Source: Bacteroidota bacterium
Lineage (GTDB): Bacteria; Bacteroidota; Bacteroidia; Chitinophagales; Chitinophagaceae
Length of the DNA stretch: 64,000 nucleotides
Assembly (NCBI GenBank): GCA_947457075.1
Contig: CANGUG010000003.1
Coordinates: 62,001-126,000, forward strand
Reading direction: 5' to 3'
In this document: positions 7,776-15,220 of the stretch, one piece after another
Numbering within the stretch: position 1 is the stretch's first letter
Layout: each line of letters starts with the position of its first letter
Position numbers and translations under genes: made by a program
The notes under the pieces: generated by a model
Database searches by the model: none
What the model saw: only the letters and a program-made list of their open reading frames with translations
What the model was told of the DNA's origin: nothing

Positions 7776-8858
7776 TTATAATTCAATGAGCTGATACCTA
7801 TTTAAATGTTTACTCAATAAATTTTCCATCCTTTCTTTATGCGTGTCTGTAATAAATACTTGACCATCTGTAGAATGACTTACCCAATCCAATAATTGGA
7901 TCATTCTTTGTTCATCTAATTTTTCAAATATATCATCCATTAATAAAATAGGGGAAAAGCCTTTGTTTTCCTTAATGAGATTCCATTCAGCCAATCTAAT
8001 CGCAAATAATAAACTTTTTCGCTGACCTTGAGAAGCTTCTTGTTTAAAAGGCTGATTTTGTATGGTAATTTGTAAGTCATCTTTATGAATCCCCACATTG
8101 GTTCTTTGTAATATTTGATCCTTTGAAAGAGACTGTGCAATTAAATGTTCAAATGAATCCTGATTTAATGATGATTGATATTGTATGTCAATTTCGTCTT
8201 GCTGTCCAGCGATATGTTGATACAAGGCAAGAATAGCCGGCAAATAAATGGTAATTAACTCTTTTCTATACTTATGAATTATATTGCCATTTTCAATAAG
8301 TTGCTCATTAATGGTTTCCAATAAAAGGGTATCCAAATAATTAGTCTCCGCAGCATTTTTTAATAAGCTGTTTCTTTGAACGAGTATCTTATTATATTGA
8401 ATTAAGTGCTTTAAATAATCTGGATGCATTTGAGACAATAAACTATCCATTAACTTACGTCTTTCCTCACTTGAGCCAGTAATAATTTGAACATCATCGG
8501 GTGCAATCATTACACATGGAATTTTACCAATATGTTGTGATAGTTTTGTGTAGGGTTCTTGGTCAAAATAAAATTCTTTTTTTAGATTTTCTCTTAAGAT
8601 ACAAGTAACAGGAGTGGTCTCACCCTTTATTTCATATTTCCCTTCCACCCGCATGCCCTCATGCGCATGGTGAACGTTTTGTGCATCGGGTCGGCTAAAA
8701 TAACTTTTCGTAAAAGACAAATAATAAACGGCATCCAACACATTGGTTTTTCCTGTTCCATTAGGGCCAACAATTCCAACAATTCTGTCTGTAAAAACAA
8801 ATTGCTTTTGTAGGTAATTCCTAAATTGGAGCAAAGAAAGTTGTTGTAGCCTAACCAT
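7776..8858 (-). CDS. recF: DNA replication and repair protein RecF
   Basis: SMC-like ATPase that binds gapped DNA and helps RecOR load RecA. Motifs: N-terminal LQQLSLLQFRNY, Walker A GPNGTGKTN near residue 32-40, the ABC-type signature SQGQRKSLLFAIRLAEW near 265, Walker B SPILLMDDIFEKLD near 295-308, and a conserved D-loop. The length (360) is normal. The ATG at 8858 matches the family N-terminus; an in-frame ATG at 8873 would add five residues. Divergent from pyrR with only a 51-bp gap. It is not beside dnaN or gyrB here, as is common in Bacteroidota. Confidence 0.95.
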   Translation of the reverse strand: MVRLQQLSLLQFRNYLQKQFVFTDRIVGIVGPNGTGKTNVLDAVYYLSFTKSYFSRPDAQNVHHAHEGMRVEGKYEIKGETTPVTCILRENLKKEFYFDQEPYTKLSQHIGKIPCVMIAPDDVQIITGSSEERRKLMDSLLSQMHPDYLKHLIQYNKILVQRNSLLKNAAETNYLDTLLLETINEQLIENGNIIHKYRKELITIYLPAILALYQHIAGQQDEIDIQYQSSLNQDSFEHLIAQSLSKDQILQRTNVGIHKDDLQITIQNQPFKQEASQGQRKSLLFAIRLAEWNLIKENKGFSPILLMDDIFEKLDEQRMIQLLDWVSHSTDGQVFITDTHKERMENLLSKHLNRYQLIEL

Positions 8859-8909
8859 AGGTGCAAAATACATAAGAAAAAGCTGTAATTTTAGTCAAAT
8901 TTTAAAGGA

Positions 8910-9434
8910 ATGACTTTAATTAGCGAGCAACAGCTGCCAAGTATCATTAAAAGACTTGCCCATCAAATATTAGAAACCTATCCTGGTTTAGCCAATACGG
9001 TAATTGTAGGCCTACAACCTAGGGGGGTATTTTTGAGTGATAAAATTGTAGCTGCTTTACAACAAGAATTAAGCCCAGAACAGGTTGTTTACGGTAAATT
9101 AGACATTACTTTTTTTAGAGACGATATTCGTAGGGAATTGCATTTGCCCACTGAAACCGATTTACCCTTTTCTATTGAAGGGAAAACGGTGATTTTAATA
9201 GATGATGTATTATATACTGGAAGGACCATTCGAGCTGCTTTGGATGCTTTACTTTCCTTTGGGAGACCCTCAAAAGTGGCACTTTGCGTTTTGGTGGATC
9301 GTAAACCAAGCCGAGAATTACCTATACAGCCCGACTTTTCAGGAAAAGAAATGGACACTTTAACCCCTCATAAGGTTAAAGTGAGATGGAAAGAACATGA
9401 TGGAGTGGACGATGTGATTTTATTAGAGGGATAG
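8910..9434 (+). CDS. pyrR: PyrR-type bifunctional regulator / uracil phosphoribosyltransferase
   Basis: Makes UMP from uracil and PRPP; in Bacillus it is also an RNA-binding attenuator of pyr mRNA. The PRPP-binding signature VILIDDVLYTGRT lies at residues about 95-107, and the N-terminal RGVFLSDKI and FFRDDIRR segments are typical of PyrR rather than Upp. It is 174 residues, normal length. It lies upstream of pyrB (68 bp) and near pyrE. I see no anti-terminator or terminator hairpin in the short leader before it or before pyrB, so an RNA-attenuation role is unsupported; salvage enzyme activity is the safer call. Confidence 0.9.
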   Translation: MTLISEQQLPSIIKRLAHQILETYPGLANTVIVGLQPRGVFLSDKIVAALQQELSPEQVVYGKLDITFFRDDIRRELHLPTETDLPFSIEGKTVILIDDVLYTGRTIRAALDALLSFGRPSKVALCVLVDRKPSRELPIQPDFSGKEMDTLTPHKVKVRWKEHDGVDDVILLEG

Positions 9435-9487
9435 CTTAAGCATGCACAAAGTCGATAATTGAATATGGTTTCTTGAAAAATTTATAT

Positions 9488-9495
9488 TAATTTTG
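9488..9495 (+). promoter_or_regulatory. Candidate -7 element for pyrB
   Basis: TAATTTTG fits TAnnTTTG and ends 7 bases before the pyrB ATG. No clear -33 element stands at standard spacing, so this is tentative. Confidence 0.35.
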
Positions 9496-9502
9496 TTTTT
9501 TA

Positions 9503-10435
9503 ATGGCACTATCTACCAAACATCTTCTTGGTATCAAAGACCTCAAAACTGAGGACATTCAACTCATTTTATCTACCGCAGGTCAGTTCAAAGAAGTTTT
9601 ACAAAGACCCGTTAAAAAGGTTCCTAGCTTAAGAGACATTAACATTGTTAATTTATTTTACGAAAATTCCACCCGAACTAGAATTTCCTTCGAATTAGCT
9701 GAAAAAAGATTGTCAGCGGACGTTGTTAATTTTACGGTTTCAAGCTCGTCTGCTGCCAAAGGGGAATCCCTTTTAGATACAGTAAATAATATTTTAAGTA
9801 TGAAGGTGGACATGGTGGTTATGCGCCATAGTGCTTCAGGTGCCCCTCATTTTTTAGCAAAACATATTGATGCTTCCATTATCAATGCAGGGGATGGTAT
9901 CAATGAGCATCCTACTCAAGCTTTATTAGACGCCTTCTCAATGGTCGAAAAGTTTAGATCCTTAAAAGGACTCAAAGTAGCCATATTAGGGGATATCATG
10001 CATAGCCGAGTGGCACTTAGTAATATTTATCTATTGAAAAAAATGGGCGCTGAAATCATGGTTTCTGGCCCACCTACCTTAATCCCAACTTATTTAAAGG
10101 AGGCAATGGGTATTCAAGTAGAATATAATATTGATAAAGCATTGGCATGGTGTGATGTAGCGAATGTCCTTAGAATTCAATTAGAACGTCAAAATCAGCC
10201 TTTATTCTCGTCCCTTAGAGAATATAACCTAGCTTATGGGATTACCATGGAGCGCCTTAATAAGTTGAACAAGGAAATCGTGATTATGCACCCAGGCCCA
10301 ATAAATAGAGGGGTTGAAATGGATAGCGAAGTCGCTGATAGTAAACACTCCATTATCTTAGATCAGGTTGAAAATGGGGTAGCTGTAAGAATGGCTTGTT
10401 TATATTTATTAACTGGAAGGTCAAATCCATCCTAA
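9503..10435 (+). CDS. pyrB: Aspartate carbamoyltransferase catalytic subunit
   Basis: Joins carbamoyl phosphate and aspartate, the committed step of pyrimidine synthesis. The carbamoyl-phosphate loop FYENSTRTRISFE near residues 50-63 is diagnostic, with the HPTQALLD segment near 136 and the C-terminal HPGPINRGVE near 265. At 310 residues it is the class B/C type catalytic chain; no pyrI partner is next to it. Order pyrR-pyrB-coaD on one strand suggests partial co-transcription, although a gap of 68 bp with a -7-like element before pyrB allows an own promoter. Confidence 0.96.
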   Translation: MALSTKHLLGIKDLKTEDIQLILSTAGQFKEVLQRPVKKVPSLRDINIVNLFYENSTRTRISFELAEKRLSADVVNFTVSSSSAAKGESLLDTVNNILSMKVDMVVMRHSASGAPHFLAKHIDASIINAGDGINEHPTQALLDAFSMVEKFRSLKGLKVAILGDIMHSRVALSNIYLLKKMGAEIMVSGPPTLIPTYLKEAMGIQVEYNIDKALAWCDVANVLRIQLERQNQPLFSSLREYNLAYGITMERLNKLNKEIVIMHPGPINRGVEMDSEVADSKHSIILDQVENGVAVRMACLYLLTGRSNPS

Positions 10436-10472
10436 TGGTTGTTTGTTTTAACAATTTCCTTACTTTTATTCC

Positions 10473-10946
10473 ATGCAAAGAATTTGTTTATTTCCAGGCA
10501 CATTTGATCCAGTTACACTAGGACATATTGATATTATCAATCGATCCTTACCCTTATTTGATAAAGTAATTGTGGGTATAGGGATGAATGCCGCTAAGAA
10601 TCCTATGTTTACAGCTGATCAACGCCGAATTTGGTTTGAGGAAATTTATAAAGACATTCCAAAAGTAGAAGCGGTTATTTACGATGGGTTAACCGTTAAA
10701 TATTGTCAAGAAATTGGGGCACAATTCATTTTAAGAGGCATTCGATATGTAAGTGATTTTGAGTATGAAAAAACCATTGCTGATGCCAATAGAACAATGG
10801 ATCGTACGATAGAAACTATTTTTTTAACGGGAGAACCTAAATATACATCAGTAGCTTCCACCATTGTTAGGGATATCATTCGTAATGGGGGAGACGCATC
10901 TCCTTTCTTGCCCCAGGAAGTGATTAATACTATACAAAAAAAGTAA
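10473..10946 (+). CDS. coaD: Phosphopantetheine adenylyltransferase
   Basis: Transfers AMP from ATP to 4'-phosphopantetheine in coenzyme A synthesis. The nucleotidyltransferase signature is clear: FPGTFDPVTLGH near residues 7-17 and the second motif TSVASTIVRDI near 126-136. The length of 157 residues is typical. It sits 37 bp after pyrB on the same strand and ends facing the NUDIX gene. Confidence 0.95.
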   Translation: MQRICLFPGTFDPVTLGHIDIINRSLPLFDKVIVGIGMNAAKNPMFTADQRRIWFEEIYKDIPKVEAVIYDGLTVKYCQEIGAQFILRGIRYVSDFEYEKTIADANRTMDRTIETIFLTGEPKYTSVASTIVRDIIRNGGDASPFLPQEVINTIQKK

Positions 10947-10968
10947 TCAACTTAATTATCATCCTTCT

Positions 10969-11400
10969 TTATAATTCGATTGTATTGAGTTTAATTCGAT
11001 ATTGCTCAATTACGGCTAAAATATTGGGGTAGGTTTGATCAAGACAATGTCTTGCTTTGGCAAGTGAATGCCATTCTATTTTCTCAATATCTTCAGTTAT
11101 TTGTGGAACTCCCTCCTGTAAATTATCAATAGTCATATGAAACCAATAAGTGCGTTTCACCACCTCCTCCTTTATATAGGCATCAAAGTATGTATGATTG
11201 GTAAAACACAACATGCCATGTAGTTGAATATGCTGCAAACCTGTTTCTTCCTGTACTTCTCTGATAGCACAGGTTTGTATTGTCTCTCCCTCATCCAACT
11301 TTCCTTTAGGTAAATCCCAAAATCCTCGTCTAAAGATCCATAAAATTTCACCTTTAGGGTTGGTAACTAAGCCTCCTGCAGCAATAATTTGTTTAGGCAT
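10969..11400 (-). CDS. NUDIX hydrolase
   Basis: Hydrolyses a nucleoside-diphosphate-linked substrate using divalent metal; the actual substrate cannot be told. The complete NUDIX box GKLDEGETIQTCAIREVQEETGL is at residues about 33-55 with the REVQEE core intact. The N-terminal AAGGLVTNPKGEILWIFR and the WDLPKGK stretch are typical of the MutT/Ap4A-like branch. 143 residues, cytoplasmic. It is opposite in strand to the flanking coaD and pyrE genes and probably has an independent promoter in the 82-bp gap before pyrE. Confidence 0.9.
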   Translation of the reverse strand: MPKQIIAAGGLVTNPKGEILWIFRRGFWDLPKGKLDEGETIQTCAIREVQEETGLQHIQLHGMLCFTNHTYFDAYIKEEVVKRTYWFHMTIDNLQEGVPQITEDIEKIEWHSLAKARHCLDQTYPNILAVIEQYRIKLNTIEL

Positions 11401-11482
11401 AAAAATGTGTATAGTATTTAGTAACTCTTGGTGTAAAATTAGTATTTAGCCTTTAATTTCGTACCACTAATTAAAAGTTGTT

Positions 11483-12112
11483 ATGACTAACGAAAAAGCG
11501 GTAGCAGAAAAATTACTTCAAGTAGGTGCTGTAAAATTAAGCCCCAATAACCCATTTACCTGGGCAAGTGGTTGGAAAAGTCCAATATATTGTGATAACC
11601 GTAAAGTTTTGTCCTTTCCTTATGTGCGTGATTTTATCAAAAGTGAAATGTGTAATGTTATTTTTGAGCAATTCGAATCAGCAGATATGTTAGCTGGCGT
11701 AGCGACAGCAGGAATTCCATGGGGTGCCATGGCAGCAGATCAGTTAAAATTACCTTATATATATGTACGTCCTAAACCAAAGGAACATGGATTAGGGAAC
11801 CAAATTGAAGGTGTTTATGAAAGATCAAATAAAATTTTAGTAATTGAAGATTTAATATCTACAGGTAAAAGTAGTTTACAAGTGGTGGATGTATTAAGAA
11901 ATGAAGGATTGGAAGTAGTAGGAATGGTTTCCATTTTCAATTATGGATTTAATATTGCTGATGAAGCCTTTAAAGCTGTGGGTGTACCTTTCCATTCCTT
12001 AACCAACTACGCAAGTTTAATTGAACTGGCTTTAGAAAAAGGGGAAATTGATGCAACCACACAGGAAACTTTAATGCAATGGAGAGAAAGTCCTTCCACT
12101 TGGAATCAGTAA
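11483..12112 (+). CDS. pyrE: Orotate phosphoribosyltransferase
   Basis: Converts orotate and PRPP to OMP in pyrimidine synthesis. The 209-residue protein has the PRPP loop ILVIEDLISTGKSS near residues 117-130 and the family features FTWASGWKSPIYCDNR near 24 and YVRPKPKEHGLGNQIEG near 92, which contribute lysines and histidine to the shared active site. No OMP decarboxylase domain is fused. It is separated from pyrRB by coaD and the opposite-strand NUDIX gene. Confidence 0.95.
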   Translation: MTNEKAVAEKLLQVGAVKLSPNNPFTWASGWKSPIYCDNRKVLSFPYVRDFIKSEMCNVIFEQFESADMLAGVATAGIPWGAMAADQLKLPYIYVRPKPKEHGLGNQIEGVYERSNKILVIEDLISTGKSSLQVVDVLRNEGLEVVGMVSIFNYGFNIADEAFKAVGVPFHSLTNYASLIELALEKGEIDATTQETLMQWRESPSTWNQ

Positions 12113-12139
12113 AGTAAATCGACAGGCATTCATAGACCC

Positions 12140-12637
12140 TTATTTCAATTGACCTTGTACTGTCTTTAATAAATCTCGTACCACCGACTCTTTTAAATTA
12201 AAGGTTCTGGTTGTGGTATAATTGATAGGTACAGTTTTGGTAAAAAAACCTTTAGACACAGTCGCATTTCCAACCACCACTATTTTGAATGGCTTATTGA
12301 ACATTAAGTCAACACTATGGTTTAAAATGGAATTTAATCCAATTTGTAATTTAGCGGGTAAAATAAAATTAGCAGAAGAAGGAATATTAATTGGGGATTC
12401 CATTAAGTAATGGGTTAATTTCTGGTCATTGACAAATATATCACAGTCAATTTTTTTTAACTCTAAATCAAATCCATTGGGATTATAACAATTTAATTGT
12501 GCATTAAAGATATTCTCTTTTAAGCTCAATTTTTCAATTTTAAAAGATTGAACTCCTTTTAATTCAAATGATTTGGGCGATGAACATCCAAAAGAAAATA
12601 AGATAAGAGCTATAACAACGAATCTATTTAGGCGCAT
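12140..12637 (-). CDS. LEA type-2 / LEA14-like lipoprotein
   Basis: A 165-residue exported protein with lipobox-like FSFGC (Cys at residue 18). The body resembles the LEA_2 (WHy) beta-sandwich: FKIEKLSLKENIFNAQLNCYNPNGFDLELKKIDCDIFVND, where the N-P-N/Y motif is typical of that domain. Its function in bacteria is not known; stress protection is suggested by family only. It is convergent with pyrE and divergent from the WbqC-like gene, so it is likely monocistronic. Confidence 0.75.
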   Translation of the reverse strand: MRLNRFVVIALILFSFGCSSPKSFELKGVQSFKIEKLSLKENIFNAQLNCYNPNGFDLELKKIDCDIFVNDQKLTHYLMESPINIPSSANFILPAKLQIGLNSILNHSVDLMFNKPFKIVVVGNATVSKGFFTKTVPINYTTTRTFNLKESVVRDLLKTVQGQLK

Positions 12638-12709
12638 TTTTAAATTTTATATAAAATTAATAGGTATTTGTAGTTTGGGAAAATATATTTACATAACTTT
12701 TTGTTAACG

Positions 12710-13309
12710 ATGAATAGTATAGACTTACAATATTTTGGCACCATTGGATATATTAAAACACTTATCGATGGTAAGGAGCTGCATTTTGATCGGCAACATC
12801 CCTATTCCAAAATGAGTTTCAAAAACAGAATGGTCATTGCTACTGCTCAAGGACCCTTACATTTATCCATACCATTAATAGGAGGGAGGGATCAAAAAGT
12901 GCCTATTGGAACCATTCAGATTGACTATCATTCAAAATGGCAAGATCATCATTTTAAAGCGATTGCTTCAAGTTATCAGCGATCCCCTTTTTTTGATTAT
13001 TATAAGGATACTTTGCATGAATTATATCAACAAAAGCCTACGTTTTTAGTGGATGCATTGTTGTTAACACAGGCTTGGGTAAAGCAACAATTAAAAGCCA
13101 ATTGGGTAATGACAGAAACTAATCCTACAATTTCAGTTCAAAGAATAGTGGATCCTTGGTTACCCAAAAATTATCAGTTACATCCCAATCCTATTCAATA
13201 CAATCAAGTATTTGAAGACCGAACAGGATTTTTGCCTAATTTATGTATTTTGGATCTATTATTTTGCACAGGTGGAAAGCAAGCAAATCAATTATTGATG
13301 TCTTTCTAA
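12710..13309 (+). CDS. WbqC-family protein
   Basis: About 199 residues. The family was named from an O-antigen cluster and its chemistry is unresolved. Typical features are the opening QYFGTIGYIKTLIDGKELHFDRQHPYSKMSFKNRM, where the aromatic, Asp and Asn residues recur in the family, and the later FFDYYKDTLHELY. No signal peptide, so cytoplasmic. The ATG at 12710 is preferred over a TTG at 12701. Its last 18 bases overlap the end of the convergent M56 gene. No surface-glycan genes lie nearby, so the role is open. Confidence 0.85.
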   Translation: MNSIDLQYFGTIGYIKTLIDGKELHFDRQHPYSKMSFKNRMVIATAQGPLHLSIPLIGGRDQKVPIGTIQIDYHSKWQDHHFKAIASSYQRSPFFDYYKDTLHELYQQKPTFLVDALLLTQAWVKQQLKANWVMTETNPTISVQRIVDPWLPKNYQLHPNPIQYNQVFEDRTGFLPNLCILDLLFCTGGKQANQLLMSF

Positions 13310-14707
13310 ATAAGCTTTAGCCCATTTTTCGTACTCCTTAATTTCAGCCCATTCTTTACTATTGAATAGATAATCGTAGGCTTCGTTATTATCTTTAGCG
13401 AATTGTAATTTTTCTGCCAATAATGCGCGCTTTAATTGATAGCTTCTTATGATGGAACTAATAAATACCCTTTCTGCCAAATCCTCTTCTACCGAATCCA
13501 TTTGTTGGTCATAGCTAGCAAATTGAATTGGATTTTGACGAGATTTAATCCAGTTTTTTGTTTCTGATATCAATTCTTTATAAGCTAGTTGATCCTCGTT
13601 CATTTGACCCTTATTTACGGGCGTATTAACAATTGGATTTTGTTTTGTTTTAGTTGGTACAGGCTGAGTCAGTTCCAAACTTTTTTCTATTTTATTAATT
13701 GGTTTATTTTGAACATACACTTTTGTTATTTTGGGAACAATTTTGGGTATCATTGCAAAATGTGGCCTATCAGGAACAAAGGATTGCTTTTTAGGTTGGA
13801 TGCCAAAAAATAACATTAGCATCAAACCCAAAAAAACGACTATCGGTGTGAATGTAAATTTATTAGCCGCTTTAATATTGTTCATTATTTGAATACGCGT
13901 CAACAATTCTCCATGTTGCTTTACTGCAGCTAACCTTAATTCATTTTCGGGTTGCTGTTTGAATAAAGACAATTGGTATAAAATTTTAGTGTATAAAAGG
14001 GGAGTAGCTTGTTGACTTTCTAAAACCATTTCATCACAGGCTATTTCTCTATATAAGGATAATTTTCTAGACAAGAGATAATTGAAAGGATTGAAGCATA
14101 AAATGATTTTTGTAATAGATAAGAAATAATTAAATAAATAATCATTTCGGACAATATGTGCCAACTCATGAAGTAAAATAATTTTTATCTCTTGTGCACT
14201 CATTTGATTGCATACTGCAAAAGGCAACAATATGATAGGTTCTAAAAAACCAAAAACTACTGGACTGCTGATTGAATGACTATATCCAATAATTAGTTTT
14301 TGAGGAATATGAATAGGGCTATTTTGTAACAACGCTTTTAATGAGTGATCAATGATGATTGATTTCTTTAAATCATTTAATTCAATAATTTGATAAATTA
14401 ATTTCCCAACTAGATAAATTAAAATTACACAATAAACAATACCAGCAAAAGCTAAATAATAAGGAGGATTTGAAACAGAAAGGGTATATTGATTAATGTA
14501 CTTAATTGGATAACTATCCCATTGAAAAATTTCAAAAATAAAGAATAAAGTAGCGATAAACTGTAAGCTGGAGCCAATTTTAAAAAGTGAAGTTGCTTTA
14601 CATTTGAATATATTTTCTATCAAAAGAAAGCCTAACCATAATATTCCTAAAAAAAGAATATTGTGGAGCATTGCATAAGTAATATGTTCAAAATAAACCA
14701 TCATCAT
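13292..14707 (-). CDS. BlaR1-like M56 membrane metallopeptidase
   Basis: Integral membrane protease of the antirepressor type: in the BlaR1/MecR1 model it cleaves the BlaI repressor on signal. Membrane helices lie near residues 15-35, 45-60, 85-105 and 280-300, and the zinc motif HELAH is at residues about 180-184, facing the cytoplasm as in BlaR1. The C-terminal part (about 300-471) carries no penicillin-binding domain; it is a basic, charged tail with unknown sensor function. It follows the BlaI gene by 22 bp, so both form an operon. What signal it senses is not evident. Confidence 0.9.
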   Translation of the reverse strand: MMMVYFEHITYAMLHNILFLGILWLGFLLIENIFKCKATSLFKIGSSLQFIATLFFIFEIFQWDSYPIKYINQYTLSVSNPPYYLAFAGIVYCVILIYLVGKLIYQIIELNDLKKSIIIDHSLKALLQNSPIHIPQKLIIGYSHSISSPVVFGFLEPIILLPFAVCNQMSAQEIKIILLHELAHIVRNDYLFNYFLSITKIILCFNPFNYLLSRKLSLYREIACDEMVLESQQATPLLYTKILYQLSLFKQQPENELRLAAVKQHGELLTRIQIMNNIKAANKFTFTPIVVFLGLMLMLFFGIQPKKQSFVPDRPHFAMIPKIVPKITKVYVQNKPINKIEKSLELTQPVPTKTKQNPIVNTPVNKGQMNEDQLAYKELISETKNWIKSRQNPIQFASYDQQMDSVEEDLAERVFISSIIRSYQLKRALLAEKLQFAKDNNEAYDYLFNSKEWAEIKEYEKWAKAYLERHQ

Positions 14708-14729
14708 TAAAAGCTTTGAATTTCACTTT

Positions 14730-15116
14730 TTATTTGTGTGTATTTTTTTCTAATTCTTCAATTAAATGTTTAATTGCATTTAATTCATCCTTACTTGTTT
14801 CATTGTTTCCTAAGGCCTGTAATACCAATTCTGAAGCTGAACCGCTAAACAGGGTTTTAATCATTTTCCCAACATATTGTTCCTGTGCTTTCTCTTTATT
14901 GAAACAAGGGGTATAAATATGGGTTTTAGCAGATTCGTCTCTTGTAACCATCCCTTTTTCATGCATAATTTGCATCAACTTTAAGGTAGTGGTATAGCCA
15001 ATATCTTTTGTTTTTTGTACAATTTCATGTACTTCACGAACCGTTGCAGCTGTTTTATCCCATAAAATACTAAGGATTTCTAATTCACTTTCGGTAGGTT
15101 TAAATGATTTGGTCAT
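14730..15116 (-). CDS. BlaI/MecI/CopY-family transcriptional repressor
   Basis: A 128-residue winged-helix repressor that probably controls its own operon with the M56 peptidase. The N-terminal half shows the typical LTPTESELEILSILWDK-like start (here KPTESELEILSILWDK) and VREVHEIV, then YTTTLKLMQIMHEKGMVTRDES, the recognition-helix and wing region. The C-terminal part is a dimerisation helix and the presumed cleavage region. Two palindromes directly upstream are candidate operators. The pair is common in Bacteroidota and often unrelated to beta-lactam resistance. Confidence 0.92.
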   Translation of the reverse strand: MTKSFKPTESELEILSILWDKTAATVREVHEIVQKTKDIGYTTTLKLMQIMHEKGMVTRDESAKTHIYTPCFNKEKAQEQYVGKMIKTLFSGSASELVLQALGNNETSKDELNAIKHLIEELEKNTHK

Positions 15117-15120
15117 AGTA

Positions 15121-15150
15121 TTACGATTATGTTCGTAAGTAAATCTACTT
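15121..15150. promoter_or_regulatory. Candidate BlaI operator palindromes
   Basis: Just upstream of the repressor ATG lie two overlapping inverted repeats: TTACG-8 nt-CGTAA (15121-15138) and AAGTA-4 nt-TACTT (15137-15150). Position and palindrome form are right for autoregulation, but the classical TACA/TGTA core is only partly present. Inference from layout. Confidence 0.4.
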
Positions 15151-15166
15151 TAACCAAAGGAAATAA

Positions 15167-15197
15167 CAAAAAAATCCCCCCGAAAATTCGGAGGGAT
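15167..15197 (-). terminator. Terminator of hppA
   Basis: On the minus strand TCCCTCCGAA pairs with TTCGGGGGGA (one G-T pair) around a 2-base loop, followed by a run of seven T; it stands 24 bases past the hppA stop. Confidence 0.88.
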
Positions 15198-15220
15198 GCT
15201 GTTAAAATATAGTAAAAATG

